Notes: generated by a model not told the origin, from the letters alone. DNA of 64,000 nt from Gavia stellata (GCF_030936135.1 NC_082596.1:5618155-5682154), one strand, 5' to 3'. Positions 1 through 14,400 are shown, numbered from the stretch's first letter. A program made the numbers and translations.

Positions 1-449
1 ACAAGTGTTAGGAAAAAAGGAGAAGCAAGAGTTAAGCTAAACTGGAAGGTGACAGTGTACCAGATGCATTGACACTAATGTGCCTCTTTAGAGTTCACGC
101 CTAAAGGCTTTGTGTGCAATGATAAATATATTTGTTTTGGTTGCTGGAGGTGCCCTTAAATTATTAAAAGACGAAACAGAAAAAGGGCTTTTCATTTTCT
201 AGCCCCATTAACTTGTTTCACTGGCCATGAGAGACTCAAAAAAGGGTTCAGAACTGAAAAATCAAGGCTCAGACAGCCCTAAATTTAGTTATAATTTTCA
301 ACCTTTTGTTGTGTTTCATGTTCCTATCTGTCTAGGTCCAGTTAGCAATGCCACTTCATCGTAAAACCCACAACCTCTGGCTGCTGCAAAAGTCTTTTTA
401 TAATAAAAGAGGGAAAATAGGGCATTTTCAATATTTCTTTCTATTGATT

Positions 450-495
450 TTGTGTATGTGTGTGTGAGAGAGAGAGGGAGAGAGGGAAAGAGAAA
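450..495. repeat. GT/GA simple repeat
   Basis: A short TG-rich run passes directly into an AG-rich run with GAGAGAGAGAGGGAGAGAGGG character. It is an ordinary compound microsatellite. Confidence 0.85.
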
Positions 496-3245
496 AAACG
501 CAATTGTGATAAAATAATAATACAGTAGCTGTATAATTTTAGCTAAAAAAAAAATGTAAAAGGGCAAAAATACTTCTGGCTCTGTGAAGTTCTTTGACAC
601 AGTCAGAGACATATTTTGGGCTAAACTTTTTAAAGTGGAGATTCACCTCCCTCATCTGTTACCTTTTGTCTATTCAGGCTGCATTTTGCTTGCTGTTGCC
701 CATTCATTTAACCCTTTGCTCCCTTCATAGCTTTCCAGATCACAGAGCTTTTTTAAAAGGCAAGACCTCACTTGGATCTTGCAGAGCCCCATAATTAATT
801 TTTTTTTTCCCCCAAATTGAAATAAACCATTTGGTTGCATGCTGCAGATGCTCTTGGCATTCCTCCACGGTGCATTGAACTCACGGCTCAACTCAACCTG
901 GTAGTGATCAACGTAATAGCGTGTATCCGTCAGCTCTGTATGTCCTTCCACACCTCTGTCCACTTGCTCTCAGGTACAGATTGAATGTTGATAAATAGAT
1001 ACCAAGCTTTGGGTCTCCCTGTTCTGCAAATACTAACCTTTAAAAAAAAAAAAAGTTACATTCACTAATTACTGTGGCAAACATCACTCGGTACAACATG
1101 ATGAGACAGGTAACAACTTCCCAGGCTTAGTTAGTAATGCAGACTGTCTTGAGGTCCTTGACTGCTTCTGACAGCAACCTCCTGACTGATGTTAATAAAA
1201 GAACAATATCCCATATAAAGACATGAACTTCTGGAGGAAAACCAAGTAAATCAGGCACATCTGCTTTCATGAGTTCTCTGCAACGAAGAGAGATGAATCT
1301 GTGCAACTAAATGCAACACAGAGTAGCATGGATCCTTGCAATCCTACATATTTTGATATCAGCAAAGCCTGTAGCAAATACATGTGGATCAGACACTAGG
1401 TAGGACTCTGCTTGTCTTGGGGCACAGGAAAGCTCACCAGCATTTTCAAAACCAAGTTAGTGAGATGGTGAATGGGGGGTAAACTGAAGACAAAGGTGAT
1501 GAGATTAGGTTAATGAAGCATTGATTCAAAGAAATGGAGGTGACCTCTCTCTCTGGCAGGGAAAGTTTGCTATGCTCTTCACCCACATCTTCGGGTACCT
1601 TTTCTATATGTCCCTCCCCACAGCCCCCCTACATATGCATCAAAGGCCTCTATACAAGATCGGTCCAGCTGACACCAGCTGATGTGTATGTAATGTATAT
1701 AGGCACATCCTCTGATCAGACTAGGAGCAATAACTCAGAGAGTCTTGAATGAAGAAATATCAGGGAACAGTTAAGCCTTGGAGGACCTTTAGGCAGGCAC
1801 TGAAAAAGCAAATGCCACAGCAGTCAGCAGTGGCCGGATGCCTGGGGCTAGAGAACAGCACCTGCCTACCCATCCCGAAACGAAAAGCTGTTTCAGGGCT
1901 AAATAAAACTAAAGACAGCAGTTTCCTAGGTGGGTTCAATTGTAAGTAAAATCTCCCACAAACTTTCAGGAAGCTGGCTTTACCGCAGTAAAAGCTTTTT
2001 TTTTTTTTTTTTTTAAACTATGTTCTTTCAGGCTAAAAAAGGTCCTTAACTATGATAACCTATGATGATCTTTATCCCATTAAACACATAATAAAATAGT
2101 ATTACATCTGCCTTGTTAGTGGTTTGCTCAGTACACGGCATTTTAAAATATCAAGTCCCATTCATTTCATAGGTACCTTCAACACAGGTAGTGGAAAAAC
2201 ATTTTAAAGGTGCTGCGAAAGAAAACCTGGGCAATCAAATATAGTTATACTTGAACGCAATTACAGCAGCAAATGATTGTGTACCAGTGAATCTTGGTTT
2301 AATCTAAGCTATGCAATCACCTTCTGTACCCTTTTCAGTATCTTATTATTAACCTCTTGTCTATGGAAAAACCACTCTCAAAATGAAGGAGCAAATGAAA
2401 GTAGTTTTAATGTTAGGCTTTAAATCTTAGCTGGGTCTTTATTCAGGAACAAGCACAGTCAGAGCTGACAGTGCAGCCTATAAAGCTGCCTAACACTTTC
2501 ACTTCTATATGACCCCTCTTTGCAAAAATTTTGCCAGACTTCCGTACAATCATGGAATAACCTTAACTGCTTTGGCTAAAATACTCTGTTTGCTTATTTC
2601 TGAGCTACTTCCTTCTGGGTTTTTTTGGTTAGTTGGTTGGTTTGGGGTTTTTTTAGTATTATTTTTACCCCCAAACTCTATGCCTTAATTTCAGCAAAAA
2701 TGATTTGGCTGTAAGATGTAACAAGGAAATGGAAAAATTGCTTGTTTTACCCAGGTCCTGAGATTTGTTGGGAAGTCCAGTGTCCAGATGTTTCACAGCA
2801 GACATGACGTCTCCCTTGTGCCAGGGATCTGCCTTCTGCTACTCCTATTAAAATTCATCCCCATTAATTTTAGTTATGAGCTGCTGAAATATCTGTTTGC
2901 ACATACTCAGTGGGGATATATTGGAGTTTGCATGCTACATTTTGCTAAGATGCCACCCACCGTGAGCGTGCTTGACTCCCTCACTGTACCTCCTCGTTGG
3001 CAGGACTGGGTGTACAACTGTCTAAAATATGTATGGCTAAATGTGTTAATCTACAATGCAGACATCTCCATCTCCGTCTGAGAAGCCACTTTTCTGTTAA
3101 AGATAGTGAAGAGCTGATCCATATGGCCAGTGGAGCTCAGGATATAATACATTTCACCCTACCTCTGGTCAGATCTATCCTGAACCCCGAGGTCTCCATG
3201 GGAACACCACTAGCTCTCCATGGGAGGTTAAAAGCTCAGGTGCAG

Positions 3246-3275
3246 ACATCTACATTGCAGACATCTACATTGCAG
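3246..3275. repeat. 15-bp direct duplication
   Basis: Two perfect head-to-tail copies of acatctacattgcag. It is probably a small replication-slippage duplication with no evident function. Confidence 0.85.
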
Positions 3276-5610
3276 GCAGGTAAAGTGAGTTGAGATTAAT
3301 TTTGCCTGAAGTAACTGATTAGTCCAGTACTGTAGGGATTGAGCAGTAACATGTCCTGGGAATCTGTCATAATCAAATATTTAGAGGCAGAAATTACTTG
3401 CCTGAACATTTGTTTAGCATTATTTTTGGGTGGAATTTTTGACACTATTTCTTCCCAAATTAACTCAAGCTACTAGGGATTTCAGGCCCGTTCCAACTTC
3501 TCTAATGGAATGAGAAAAAGAAGAAAGTGCAAACCTATGAAAGTATCAAGCTAGCCAGACGCAGTGAGGTGCCAGTGGAAATTTTTATTGTGCAAGGATT
3601 AAGAGCAAAAGAAGCAATGCTATGCAAACTGACATTTTTAAACGAAGACTTATATTTCTGTGATAGAAAAACTCTCTCTCAAACAAATACATGTAATTTT
3701 TAAAAAAGGGGAAGAATTTAAATATTTGGAGAACAATTATGGAAATCAGTTCTAGGGGGAAATATAAGACCTGGACTCACATAAACTCAAGTGGAATTGC
3801 CTACTGTTAAAATACATGTCTAAGAAGTGGCGGAATACAATAACCTCATTCAAGTATCAGTTTACATTGTGGCTCTGGACTTCCTAGACTCAAACTCTGC
3901 TGATGCACTGGTCTAATAGGCTTGTTAAATTAGCTTGGATATGCCTTATTAACAGCAGGAAAGCCTGCAGGTAGTCACTCTTTGCATATGCACTGAGCTT
4001 CCTTCCCCCATTTTCTTTCATGATGGACGGTACCTAGTGCTCAAGAAGCCAGGAGAAATTGGTGAAGCACCAGTAGTGTCTCAAGACTCTATATTGTCCT
4101 TTCTCCCAAGCCTGCTAAATTAATTTTAATTCCTTCCCCAGCTTCTGACCCTGTATGAGTTCCAGAAAGAGCCAAGCATGCGAATGATCCTCTCTTCTCC
4201 AACAGGCAGGGAAAGTGAGAACTGCAGAGGTGCCAGAAGAAATTGCTTTCACTGCAAAAGCTGGACTGAGAAATGCTTGCAGAGAAATGCTGTTCCTTTA
4301 GAGGTGGACATACATCTACTCCCTCAGCACAAGAAATAGCTGGTCTCGGACATTCCGCTCCAAGAGCCAACGGAAGAGGAAAAGGACAGTCAATCCACAG
4401 AGATACTTCCTAAAGACCAGTTAAGGATGACAGTAAAGAATGGGCAGTTCTGTAATTTTGTGAGAGACTGAGGATGCAGATACAAAACCAGCAAATTCCC
4501 TGGTCTCCTGATATATGCCTTGTGCTCTCCCAGTCTCTCAGTTGTCATCTGTCTGCATGTTAGTGCTGTAGAAGCTGGATTCTCAATAAGCAGCATCTGC
4601 AATATAGCGAGAGCCTTGGAGGAGTGATCTCTGGCGACAGAGAAGCTTGACCAAACTGGTAGCCTCTGTTGCAGCCTCTGTGAACTGCTCATCCAGAAAC
4701 TTCTCGGCTGTTTGTTAGCTACTGCACTTGAGAGCATGACTATTCCTGGTGTTGCTGAAGAGTCTGTTTACTGCTACAACCCTTAATGGGGTACAGCATG
4801 CCTCTGCTGCGTGCTCTACCAGCCCTAAGTGCAAAAGGGAGGAGGGGAAGAAAGGGGTAGGGCTTTGCTCCTGCTTCCTTTTTCCGTTAGGAGCGTTGGA
4901 AGGGAAGCAGTCTTCAGTTGTGAATGGATGTTGCATGCGGATGCTGGGGTCTGCCAGTCGCTTTAGTATCTCCACACCTTGCCCTAAAAAAACATGTGAA
5001 AGAAGAATTTATAAAAGACCTCTAACAGGCTTGATGATTCAGTAGCTCTGGTCAGTTCTAGGCATGGCATTTCCAGCAGCCTAAACAAATTCATCGGTAA
5101 CTTTATAACATTTGTCATTCTAATATTGCTACTGATAAACCATGTAAGCGATCATCGTGGCTTTCATGAGTTTGGGCAGGGCGTCAAGGAAGGAACAGAA
5201 AGTATCTGCTGATGCATTGTATTTGGAAGTGCCCTTCACTGGTGGCATCATATACTTGGAAGATCGAGGAGGAATCAAGAATGAAATGGATCGTTGCAGA
5301 TGGTAAAAGATCTCGCTTATTGGTCACCACAAGTGAAGGATATGTCTCCAACATCTGCTCTTCTCTACTGCAGTTGTTGCCTGGTCTCAGGCTTCACAGG
5401 TATAGGTGAAGATTATTTATTTCTTATTTGTAAACTTGCAAAAAACGTGCTGAGGTGTTTCAGGGAAAGAAAATTAATAGTTATGACATGGCTTCTACAC
5501 TGGAAGACCTTGCAACCTGATTTAAATACGATGCTCAGTGTGAGCAGCACAAAGAATAGGGGGGCTAAGGGTGAGGGTTGAAGCGGTCAGAATTTGTGGT
5601 GAGTTAGCCT

Positions 5611-5658
5611 GGTGCTTGTGCGTGTGTGTCTGTGTGTGCGTCTGTGTGTGTGTGTGTT
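5611..5658. repeat. (TG)n microsatellite
   Basis: A dinucleotide TG tract interrupted by occasional TC and CG steps, ending in a pure TGTGTGTGTGTGTG stretch. It is likely length-polymorphic. Confidence 0.85.
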
Positions 5659-6559
5659 TCTGGTTCTCTTTCATCCATGAAAAGGGCATCCAAAACTAAT
5701 GGGTTTGGCTAAGAAAGACAGGCTATACTCTTCCAGTCTTTTGAAACGGCAGGGGTGTGCTGTCCACTCCCAGAACACAAGAGTGCATTTGAAAGTAAAA
5801 GTAACTCTTTTTGTACATTCACAAGGAATGTAAGTTACCTTAAAACGTATCCTCTTCTCTGGCTGCCAGAGAGGACTTGCTCCCCTACCTGCCATTTGAT
5901 CTTTTCCATAGCTCTTGCTACTATTTTCCCCAATTTCAGGCTCCCTCATGCATTCAAACTCTTTCATTCCTTCAGTGTTCCTCTGATTTCCCTACAATCC
6001 CTTTATCCTTTAACAGAGATGTTACCCTGAGAATGAGGAAGGGCTTGACCTGACCAGCACGGCTTTATCCCAGAAGATACCGTACCAATGAGGAGAAGGG
6101 CGTCCTCTCCAGCTAGGTGGGAAATTGTAGCATGAAAAAAGTCACCACATCTCCTCTGTTCCCCGCCAATCGAGTCGGCAGAAAGGATCTGCATAATGAC
6201 GAAGTCTCGCAGCCATCAATGTACTCATAACGTTATTTTTCCAACCTAGGGAGTCCAGTTAGGTGGAAAATATTCCTTTGATTTATGGCCCTGAGATAGT
6301 CAGCTCATAAATTAACATTTGTGTTGGCAGCTTCAATATGTGCCTTTTACATCTGAAGGCTGCAGGTAGCAGAGAGTGACAGGAACGCATCAGACTAAAA
6401 TGTGTAAAACATACAGAAACCGTGTTTATTTTCCGTGTCTCAACTGAGAACGCATTTCACTGTGAGTGTTATACCATGGCTTTTTAAATGTTTTATTATT
6501 TATAGATGTGACTTGGATAGTATTGAAAGCAAGATTTCTGGGTGACAGTAAATGGTGAG

Positions 6560-6770
6560 GAGAGGTAAATAATGAAGAACAATGCAGTTAGTTACACACA
6601 AAAGGTCTTAGATCATTTAAGTAATTGGGCAAAAAGATGACAAATCCAGTTCGGTGCAAGTAAATGTAGAATAATGAGTCTTGGAGCAAAGAATATAAAG
6701 AGAGAATATGTTAAGTAGGAGAATGCCACAAAGTACTGACTAGCAAAGAGATCTGGGGAGCTAATGGAGA
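6560..6770 (+). mobile_element. Ancient CR1/L3-type LINE remnant (RT region)
   Basis: The stretch around 6640-6700 ('gacaaatccagttcggtgcaa', then 'gtcttggagcaaag') resembles the C-terminal part of CR1/L3-type reverse transcriptase ORFs, which read roughly 'atNSvrCKmnv..imsLGAKN'. Reading frames are broken. The following bases, 6860-6935, may hold a second old CR1 3' end in reverse orientation ('taaaaccctcttaggttatc'). Divergence is high and the edges are approximate. Confidence 0.5.
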
Positions 6771-8962
6771 GAAATTTCCTTAATGCTCAGGAAATAACTG
6801 CTCCTGAATGGGTGGAGTCTCAGAGAAATAAGAAAAGGGTCAAGAATTGAATTTTTCATAGACATAAAACCCTCTTAGGTTATCTTGTCCATCCCCTTGC
6901 ATCAGCTGAGAGACAATTCTTTCTGCAAAGAACCCTATTATGTTGAATTATGAGGACTGTCAAGGTGATTTATAAGACAGATTTAGTTAGAGTGTGAACA
7001 TTTTTGCTAGCCAACACAAAAAGCTGAATGTTTTGGATGAGATTCAGACCTCACTGACACAGATGTAAATAAAGTCACCTATGCAATTTTGAGCAAAATC
7101 TTTCACGCTATACAGAAGTATATACGCACTTATTTATTCTCAGAACTGGAATTTTACACCAGGTTTTGCAATACCGGGATTTTAGCTACAGCTGCAGCTG
7201 AGACAATGCAGAACCTGGTGAAGACGGGTTTTCTACCAGGGAAATTCATAGGACCTGGGAAGCCCAAGGTGACTTAAGACTGGTGATTGGAATCCTATTC
7301 CCTCTCTTGCATGGCTGCTGCACGGTGACCCAGTTCAGTTGTTGATCTGGATAAAAGGTTATCCACTGTCTCTGCAGACCCACTGACTTCAGAAGATATT
7401 ATTGGAGAGTGAAAAGAGTAGGAGTTGACTCTTGCAGTAAGAATATAACCATGAAAAGCAAGAACCAAAGCCCAAAATGGTGAGCTTAAAACCCCGTTTT
7501 CAACTCCCACTAGAAACATACACATCTTCTATCAGTGAGTACTTGACACCAATGTTTTCTATGTTCTTGAAGTTCTGCTCTTGTTCTCTGCTGCTGGAAC
7601 ATGCACCAAAGTCCATCTGGGATCCAGAAAAAGGTCTAAAATCCTTGCCTTATCTGGGAAGCAGAAGACCTGGGTTCTGATCTTCCTCTGGTCATACACT
7701 TCACATTTAACAGGCACAGAAGCAGTGAGAGGAACCCAGACCTCCCCTTTCCCCATGAAGTCAGAGCAGACCATAGCCCTCTGTGCTTCTGCCCAGTGGG
7801 TCAATGAAGGTTGTGCTCCTTTCTTCTTTTGCCACACGGGGTGGAGACCTCTTCTTCTGAAACTTGGATTTACAGATATGGGCGATACGCCTCTTGCTTT
7901 GAGGGGGGCACTCATCCCAGCATCTCTGTTCAATAACATAGAAATGATAACTGTGAGTGGTACAGCATTGCTCTAAAATGGAAACAACCCCCTGCTCATG
8001 TCTTTCAGAGGATAGACCTATGTTGCTTTTTCAGGGAGGGTTGGGGGGGCTTCAATACTTTCTATTCTGAGCAGATGGAGGAATCCTCCTGCTACCCTAT
8101 GCTGGGTGAAGGAAGGATGAGAAAAGGATGCAGCAGAACCCAGTTTCCCTGTACAGTGCTATAGGGAATCAGCAGTGAGTGCTGGATCCTGGATCTCAGA
8201 TGCCTAGGATCCTGCATACCCGGCAGGTATTATGGTGCCTACAACTTTCCATGGAAAATGCCTGAGATCCACAAGTGAGCTTAGTGCAGAAGTAACGGTA
8301 ATCTAATCAGAGCACTGTCATTTTGTTAATTCAGCCTTGAAGAAACTTACCTCCAGGTAAACAATAGCTGCACTTTCCTTCTTTCATGCCAATGAGGTGT
8401 ATATTCTACTGCATCATTCACCTCTGCAGTTCTTATTTCCAAACGTTGCTGGGGGACCAGAAAATGCTTACACTATTAAACACAGCCAATTTAAGAAACT
8501 AACACTCAATTGGAATTTGAGATGTTAATTAAGAGGCTGGTTTCCTGATCTCTAGTTCCTTTTTTCTTTTTTGTTTGCATCAGGCTGGGCAGTACGTCTG
8601 AGGGGGTAAAGCAGAGGTTGGGTGAGGTAGAGATAAGTGATGCAGGGTGGGGTGGAAGCAGGACCGGTGTGCTGCTGGAAGCAAGCTACGCACATTGCAC
8701 TACAGTGGGCACCAAACAGCTCCCTTTGTATAAAGTGTCCATTTTAACAGGGATTTTCCAAGAGCTGTACCTGAGAAGTGGAAAGCAGAGGCAAACCCTT
8801 GATCCACCGCAAGCTTTCCATACTGTCATCGTAAAGGTACTTCTGGTTTCGTATCACTGTCTGTAAAACCTATACACACCCACAGAAACACACAGCATAT
8901 ATACAGAGCCTTTCCTTATCTCCCAGGGGCAGGATAACAATAAATGCATTAAAACTCTCTAT
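6771..8962. other. Intergenic, no gene recognised
   Basis: The longest frames here (about 130 codons between 7559 and 7976, on both strands) overlap one another, have no known-domain resemblance and are probably chance. A short MIR-like match lies at 7655-7700. Otherwise I see nothing specific. Confidence 0.55.
7655..7700 (+). mobile_element. MIR-like SINE fragment (weak)
   Basis: The phrase 'agacctgggttctgatcttcc' resembles the central-left part of MIR ('..actgcctgggttcgaatcc..'). It is short and diverged, so this is only a suggestion. Confidence 0.35.
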
Positions 8963-9075
8963 ATGGCACTCAGGGACATGGTTTAGTGGTGGACATGGCA
9001 GTGTCAGGTTTATGGTTGGACTCGATGATCTTAAAGGTTTTTTCCAACCTAAATGATTCCATGATTCTATGATTT
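8963..9075 (+). mobile_element. CR1 LINE 3' end, sense orientation
   Basis: A 5'-truncated CR1 copy. It reads '..catggtttagtggtggacatgg..ggttggactcgatgatctt..' and closes with the CR1 terminal octamer repeats (atgattccatgattctatgattt). About 110 bp, consistent with the extreme 5' truncation typical of avian CR1 insertions. No coding potential remains. Confidence 0.93.
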
Positions 9076-11188
9076 CTGATAGCTTGGCCTTGGGAGAGTT
9101 TAAAATGCTTGGGACCTTTTTTTGACACTTAATTCCTTTTTCGAAGAGATGTGCTCTTCTGTAAGGTGTGGTGTTTGTTAGGAGACACTAGACTCAGCTG
9201 AAACCCATTTGCAGCTTTGATGTTTTGTGGAAAAAGAATTCCTCTTTGTGATGAAGCACTGACTTTCTGGAGCAGTACTGAAATAATGCTATTTTATTTA
9301 TTATTCTTATTTTCTTTCAAAGCTGGGGTTACTGTCTGTGTCTGACAAAGATGCTAACAAGCCTCTGCGGTAATTTGTTTCCTTCTGATGCCTTGTTTGC
9401 AAGGCCCTTGAAGACTGTGACATCACATTGGCTTTTCAACATATAAATAAAATGTTTTTGCTGCTCTTTGACCTGCTATAGGTTCCAAATACCTTTACTT
9501 GGTTATCAAATGGATGCCAGTGTTCAGTTACATGATTATCAGGTATTCATTTAACATTTTTGACACACCAAAATGTCAAACGCTTCAAGATGCCTTCCCT
9601 TTTTGAATACAAGGCTACAGAACTTTCTCTTAAATTCTGATGTGTCTTAACAACTCTAGGATTCTGTTGTTTTAAATGCTATATATAGCTTTAAAATAAA
9701 ATGATACCCTGCTTAGTACTAATGAACAGCTCCTAAAGCCTACCAGCTATATAGCCTAAGATAATTACAGTTCCGTCTGATGGGAAATCTCTGACTGTAG
9801 CCAACCACAGAGAGAACAAGATGTTGAAGAAGGTTTCTGGTAGGCAGCTAGCATCCCAGCTTGAAAATTTATCTTCTTGTGAAGCATAAAGAGCAACTCC
9901 TGACATGCGGTATGAACAGGCTATGAACCCTTGGTTTCTGCGGGCATGGGAGAAAACCTGATCTGGTGAACAAAATGGAGCAATTCTGCATGAGGTTATT
10001 GCTAACTATCTATCATTTTCTCCATCAATGGACCCTTTCTGCAGTGCTGCAGATGGCATTCCCCCTTTTCTAGAGGAGATGTCCCAACGCACATATAATC
10101 TCCAATACCTAATGATATTCATATAGTCATCTCCAGGATCATATGCCACCAACCCAGACCCTGGATTAATGTCACTTTGAGAAAGAAATTCCACATTTGA
10201 AAGACACAGTAAGATTCTTCCTAAAACAAAAATCTGTCTGAGATGTCTTGCTGGAATGATATATTGTGCTGAGGGAGCAGGAGCAAAAGAGGATTGAACA
10301 AAAAGAGATACTCAAGATAGCAATTTCTATAGGATGGATGTGTGTCATGCAGCACATTTTACTGGAAACAAAAAGCATATCTCTAGTAACTAACTACTAG
10401 GGCCAGTTCTATAGAGGAAAAATGGTGTTTTTTCCCTTTAATTTTTTAAATCAAGAGTAGATATCTTTCCAAAAGACATGGCTTATTTTAAAGAGGAAGG
10501 AGGAACTGAATGCAGCAGTTGCTGGCTGGAAATCATGATAGCTGGTTACAGTAGTCCCCTCTCAACTCGAAACCCCTGGGTGAAGTCCTGGCTTCACTAG
10601 AATAGGAGAGGATGGGATTTTACCACATCAAGGGATGCCTTGTACATCCAGAAGATATATGTACATAACTGTATTTTATAGTAAAACAAAATTTGAACAT
10701 AGTTAAGTTGTTTTGGATCAGTCATTACAGGAACAACTCCAGAATCAGCTGCAAGAGGCAAATACAACAAGCGTTTTGATAGAAAGGTGTCCAGTAGCAT
10801 CACAGATGGATGAAGATAGCAGTTGCTGAAATGCTGGAGTTGAGTCAGAAAGACCAGAGGATACTATCTACAAGCCTTGCTTCTGAACCTTGGTAACAGG
10901 ATCAGAGCAGGACACGAAGTAGTACTGTCGTTGCAGAGCAATGTGAGCTGATTTTTGAAAGAATGGGCTGAGATCAGCTACACTGCTGCATTTAGTGTCA
11001 AAGCAAGCTTTCTAAGTCTGGGACTGTAGTAGGACATATTATCATGGATTGGCATGTTTACAGTGATGGAAATTACTATCTAGGCTTGAAGGAAAGTATA
11101 TAAAATGTGTTGTAAAGGTAGTATGTGTATATATATAAAAAAAATTGCTTTGCATTGACTATGTGGTGTTTTAAACACCTGAACATGA
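9076..11188. other. Intergenic, nothing recognised
   Basis: AT-rich DNA with only short open frames (below 70 codons), an AT-rich run near 11128-11145, and no motif or gene-like structure that I can support. Confidence 0.55.
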
Positions 11189-11452
11189 AATCATAGAATC
11201 ATAGAATCAGAGAATCATTTAGGTTGGAAAAGACCTTTAAGATCAAGTCCAACTGTAAACCTAAACCTCCTAAATTCACCACTAAACCATGTCCCTAAGC
11301 GCCTCATCCACACGTCTTTTAAAGACCTCTGGGGATGGTGACTCAACCACCTCCCTGGGCAGCCTGTTCCAGTGTCTGACAACCCTTTCAGGGAAGAAGT
11401 TTTTCCTAATATCCAATCTAAACCTCCCCTGGTGCAATCTGAGGCATGGGGC
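11189..11452 (-). mobile_element. CR1 LINE 3' end, antisense
   Basis: Begins with the reverse-complemented CR1 terminal octamers (aatcatagaatcatagaatc) and continues with 'aggttggaaaagaccttta', 'caccactaaaccatgtccc', 'cctgggcagcctgttccag' and 'gaagaagtttttcctaat', all hallmark segments of the CR1 3' UTR. About 260 bp of element is recognisable, ending near the 'gcaatctgaggc' segment. This is one of the better preserved copies in the window. Confidence 0.95.
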
Positions 11453-14400
11453 ACTTGGACCATTGGTGCCTGCTTTGTATGAGAGTACATGGCACTGTGA
11501 TCCAGTGAAAAGGGAACTGCACAGGAGCTAAATTCAGCAAAGGAGACCTGAATTTTCCTACAAGCTTTGTTGACATAACTTGACCTATGGAACCATCTTG
11601 GGCAAAATCAGTGTAAATCTGTCTGCACCATCTTTGCAATCAATAAAATGAGGACATTGTAGTGTGCCCTGTGAATATAATGAGATCTACAGTGACTAGC
11701 ACCTTGATGTCAGAATTAGGAGGCTCAGTATGGATTTGTGGTACATGGTCTTATGGATGAGTCAAAGACACACTCCTCTCTCAAAAAGGTTAGAACCTTC
11801 TCATGCTTTTTACTACTCCAGCAGGACATTGCTATTGGTGAAGCCTCTGATTAAGAAGCAGTACTTGAGAGATAACAAATTTTCAGTGATTACCATGGGA
11901 ACCACAAATGATTTCATAAGGGTGGAGAAATTATAAAAAGTTCTAATTGAGAGAGGATGAGGCTTAAAACAGTTTCTATGGAAACCAGAGGTGGCATCCA
12001 AAAAAAGTGTGTGTACTAATCTGATAGACTGATTGGCAGGTAATTGGTTTAGTGTTGGAGTGGTGGAAGCCTTGGGATGTGAGATGAAGTGTCCGTCACA
12101 CAAATATATAAAACACATCATCTTCTGAAGAGGAGCTGGAGTCTCAAACTCTTTCCATCCCAGCAGAACACGCTCATCACTCAATTGGTGATTCATTTTC
12201 ATTCTTGTCTCTGTGCTAAGTGAATCTGGTTCATTTTTTTCTTTTTTTTTTTTTTTTAATTGAAATGTGGAACCACTTCAACAGAGGTGATGGATGGTGC
12301 TGCTCCCTCACCTTACCCAAAGGGTAGAAGTCGTGAGGGTGCTTTTATGGATAGCAGATGTGGGCTCCAGTGTCCTTCTTCTCAAGACAGAAAAGAGAAA
12401 TGAACACAGACTTCCAGCCTTCAGTAAGCACTCTGAATAGTTGGTTGAGATACTTGTCTGTGTTTTCCAGGACTTCAATTTCTTCTGCCTGACTGGCTAA
12501 TATCGCTGACTGGCTAATATCCAGCTCAGTTCAGTTCACAGAAATCAGAATTTCTGAAGTACTTTTTCTTGTCAGATTACAGTGGAAATCCCAAGGACAC
12601 AATGTCCTGTATGACCTGAGAAGGAACCTACAGGCATACCAGCTAACCTGGTATTTATATCTACCAGAACTGTTTGCTTTTAGGGCAAGTGGAAAACTGT
12701 TGTCAAGAGTTTTGCGGAAGACATAGGATGAGCAAATTAAAACTTTGTTCTCTTTCATGGGGCTACAGCCCAAATACATGATGATATCCTTCAGCCTGAT
12801 GCCTGAAGAAGGAAAATAACATAACACTGTTGTCAGTAAATTAGATAAATAACAGGCCTTTGGCCAGCTGCAAGTTGCTGAAGTCCTCAGCAAAATCTTT
12901 GCCAGCTCAGTGGTTTGGCAGACACATACTTTCCTCCAGTATTTTCTGAGCTCACCGAATTCGTTTCTCCATTCAGCAGATATAGACAGAAAAGCCTAGC
13001 ATTTTGAAATATTTTATGGATCTGAGGTGTATTGAAAGAAGATAAACCTTTCTGTTGAAAGACCTAGAAGGCTGGTCTGCAATCTCTGTGACACAGTAGA
13101 TCATGGCCCCCGCCATTGCTATCCATAATCATGATCTAAATGAAGTATTACAAAAGTATTAGGAGAAAAAGCATCTCTTAACTTAGCAAATGTGCATTTG
13201 GAGAATTTACTTTGCCCATTTTCTGATCATAGAATTACCATGGCTGGCACGGTCTAGGCTGGAGCCATCTGCAGAACGGCCACACTTCCCACAGTCAGTG
13301 GCCAAAATTTTAGGCAAATTTGTATCCAGAATGGCTGCTATATCATAACCTCTGTATCCTCCAGCATAAATTGGATTTGAAGAACAGTACACAAAGGTAC
13401 TCAAGGAGATCAGGGAAATTTCTTTCTCCACTTTTGGTGTGGCCATTTCAGATTAATCTTGGGTCAAGCTTCACTCTGTGTTTTATATATAGGACTAAGG
13501 TGAGTCTTATACATACCACACCTTTGCAAAACATTGAAATGTCTGCCTGGATAATAACCTTAAGCTGTAACCTTTCAAGGATTCTGTCTTTATAGTATGA
13601 TAAAAAGATTGTTTTCCATAGACTGAAAGGCTCAGAGAAGCTATGAGGAAGGTGGTGGCATCCGTTTAAAGAAGACTTTAGAATAATACCACATTAATAG
13701 TTGTAATACAACTGAAGGGGCTCTCAGGTGGTCACCCTGCCTTGTGGTTGAGTGAATCCATTGCTGCTTATACCGCACATTCTTTTTAACAACATTTCAC
13801 AAAAATAGGGGAGTGAACTAAACTGAGCAGCTGAAGAAAATGGCAGGAGATGTAGCTCAGTGCAAGAACACCCAGGGCTCCACCCTCCTCACTCAGCCTG
13901 GGTAGCCTTATTATTTTTTTTTTCTCTCAAAAACTGTGCATTTTTGAATTGTCCTGTATGTTTTTATTCCCATTGCCACCAGTGGGCAAGGAGACAATCA
14001 GAGAAACAAACTTGACCCAGCCGTATTTCTGGTTGCGTGCTTGCACATCTGCTGTTTTTCTGATTCATTCACGGATGCTGCTGGTCTGTGCCCCGTCTAT
14101 CATGAACCATGCAAAATTTTCCCAGCAACCGAATCATTAATCCATACTTCATTTCATCTCATTTCAGATCTTGCAATTGCACTTCTCAGAAGTGCATGCC
14201 TGCACCTGGGGGAAGGTGTGTAATAACCTTATTTATATACATGCTCAATAAAAGCAATAGTGAAAGTTTCTGGTTTACACAGGTGAACATTTCTGTGGGG
14301 GTTTTGCAGGTGGTGCTTCATCCCTTCCAGTACAGCAGGCCAGTAGTTTTAAGCCCCTCTGGAGACTCTCACATCTTTTCTATGCAAACAAAATGTTCCA

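Larger units (their letters stand above)
1..6559. other. Intergenic 5' flank, no gene recognised
   Basis: AT-rich sequence with frequent stops in all frames. Every open frame is about 135 codons or shorter, and none resembles a protein I know. Visible content is limited to simple repeats: a GT/GA tract near 450-495, a long T run near 1990-2013, a 15-bp direct duplication at 3246-3275 and a TG tract near 5611-5658. I see no convincing exon, RNA gene or promoter. TRAPPC9 is the expected neighbour on this side in mammals, but no exon of it could be identified. Confidence 0.6.

Noticed and set aside
7559..7976. Overlapping ORFs of 126 and 131 codons on opposite strands
   Set aside because: No recognisable domain and mutual overlap in moderately GC-rich DNA. 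Part of the region resembles a MIR fragment.
13843..13870. tRNA-like A-box ('ggagatgtagctcagtgcaa')
   Set aside because: It resembles the 5' end of a tRNA but is followed by no anticodon arm, no T-loop GGTTCGA-type B-box and no acceptor pairing.
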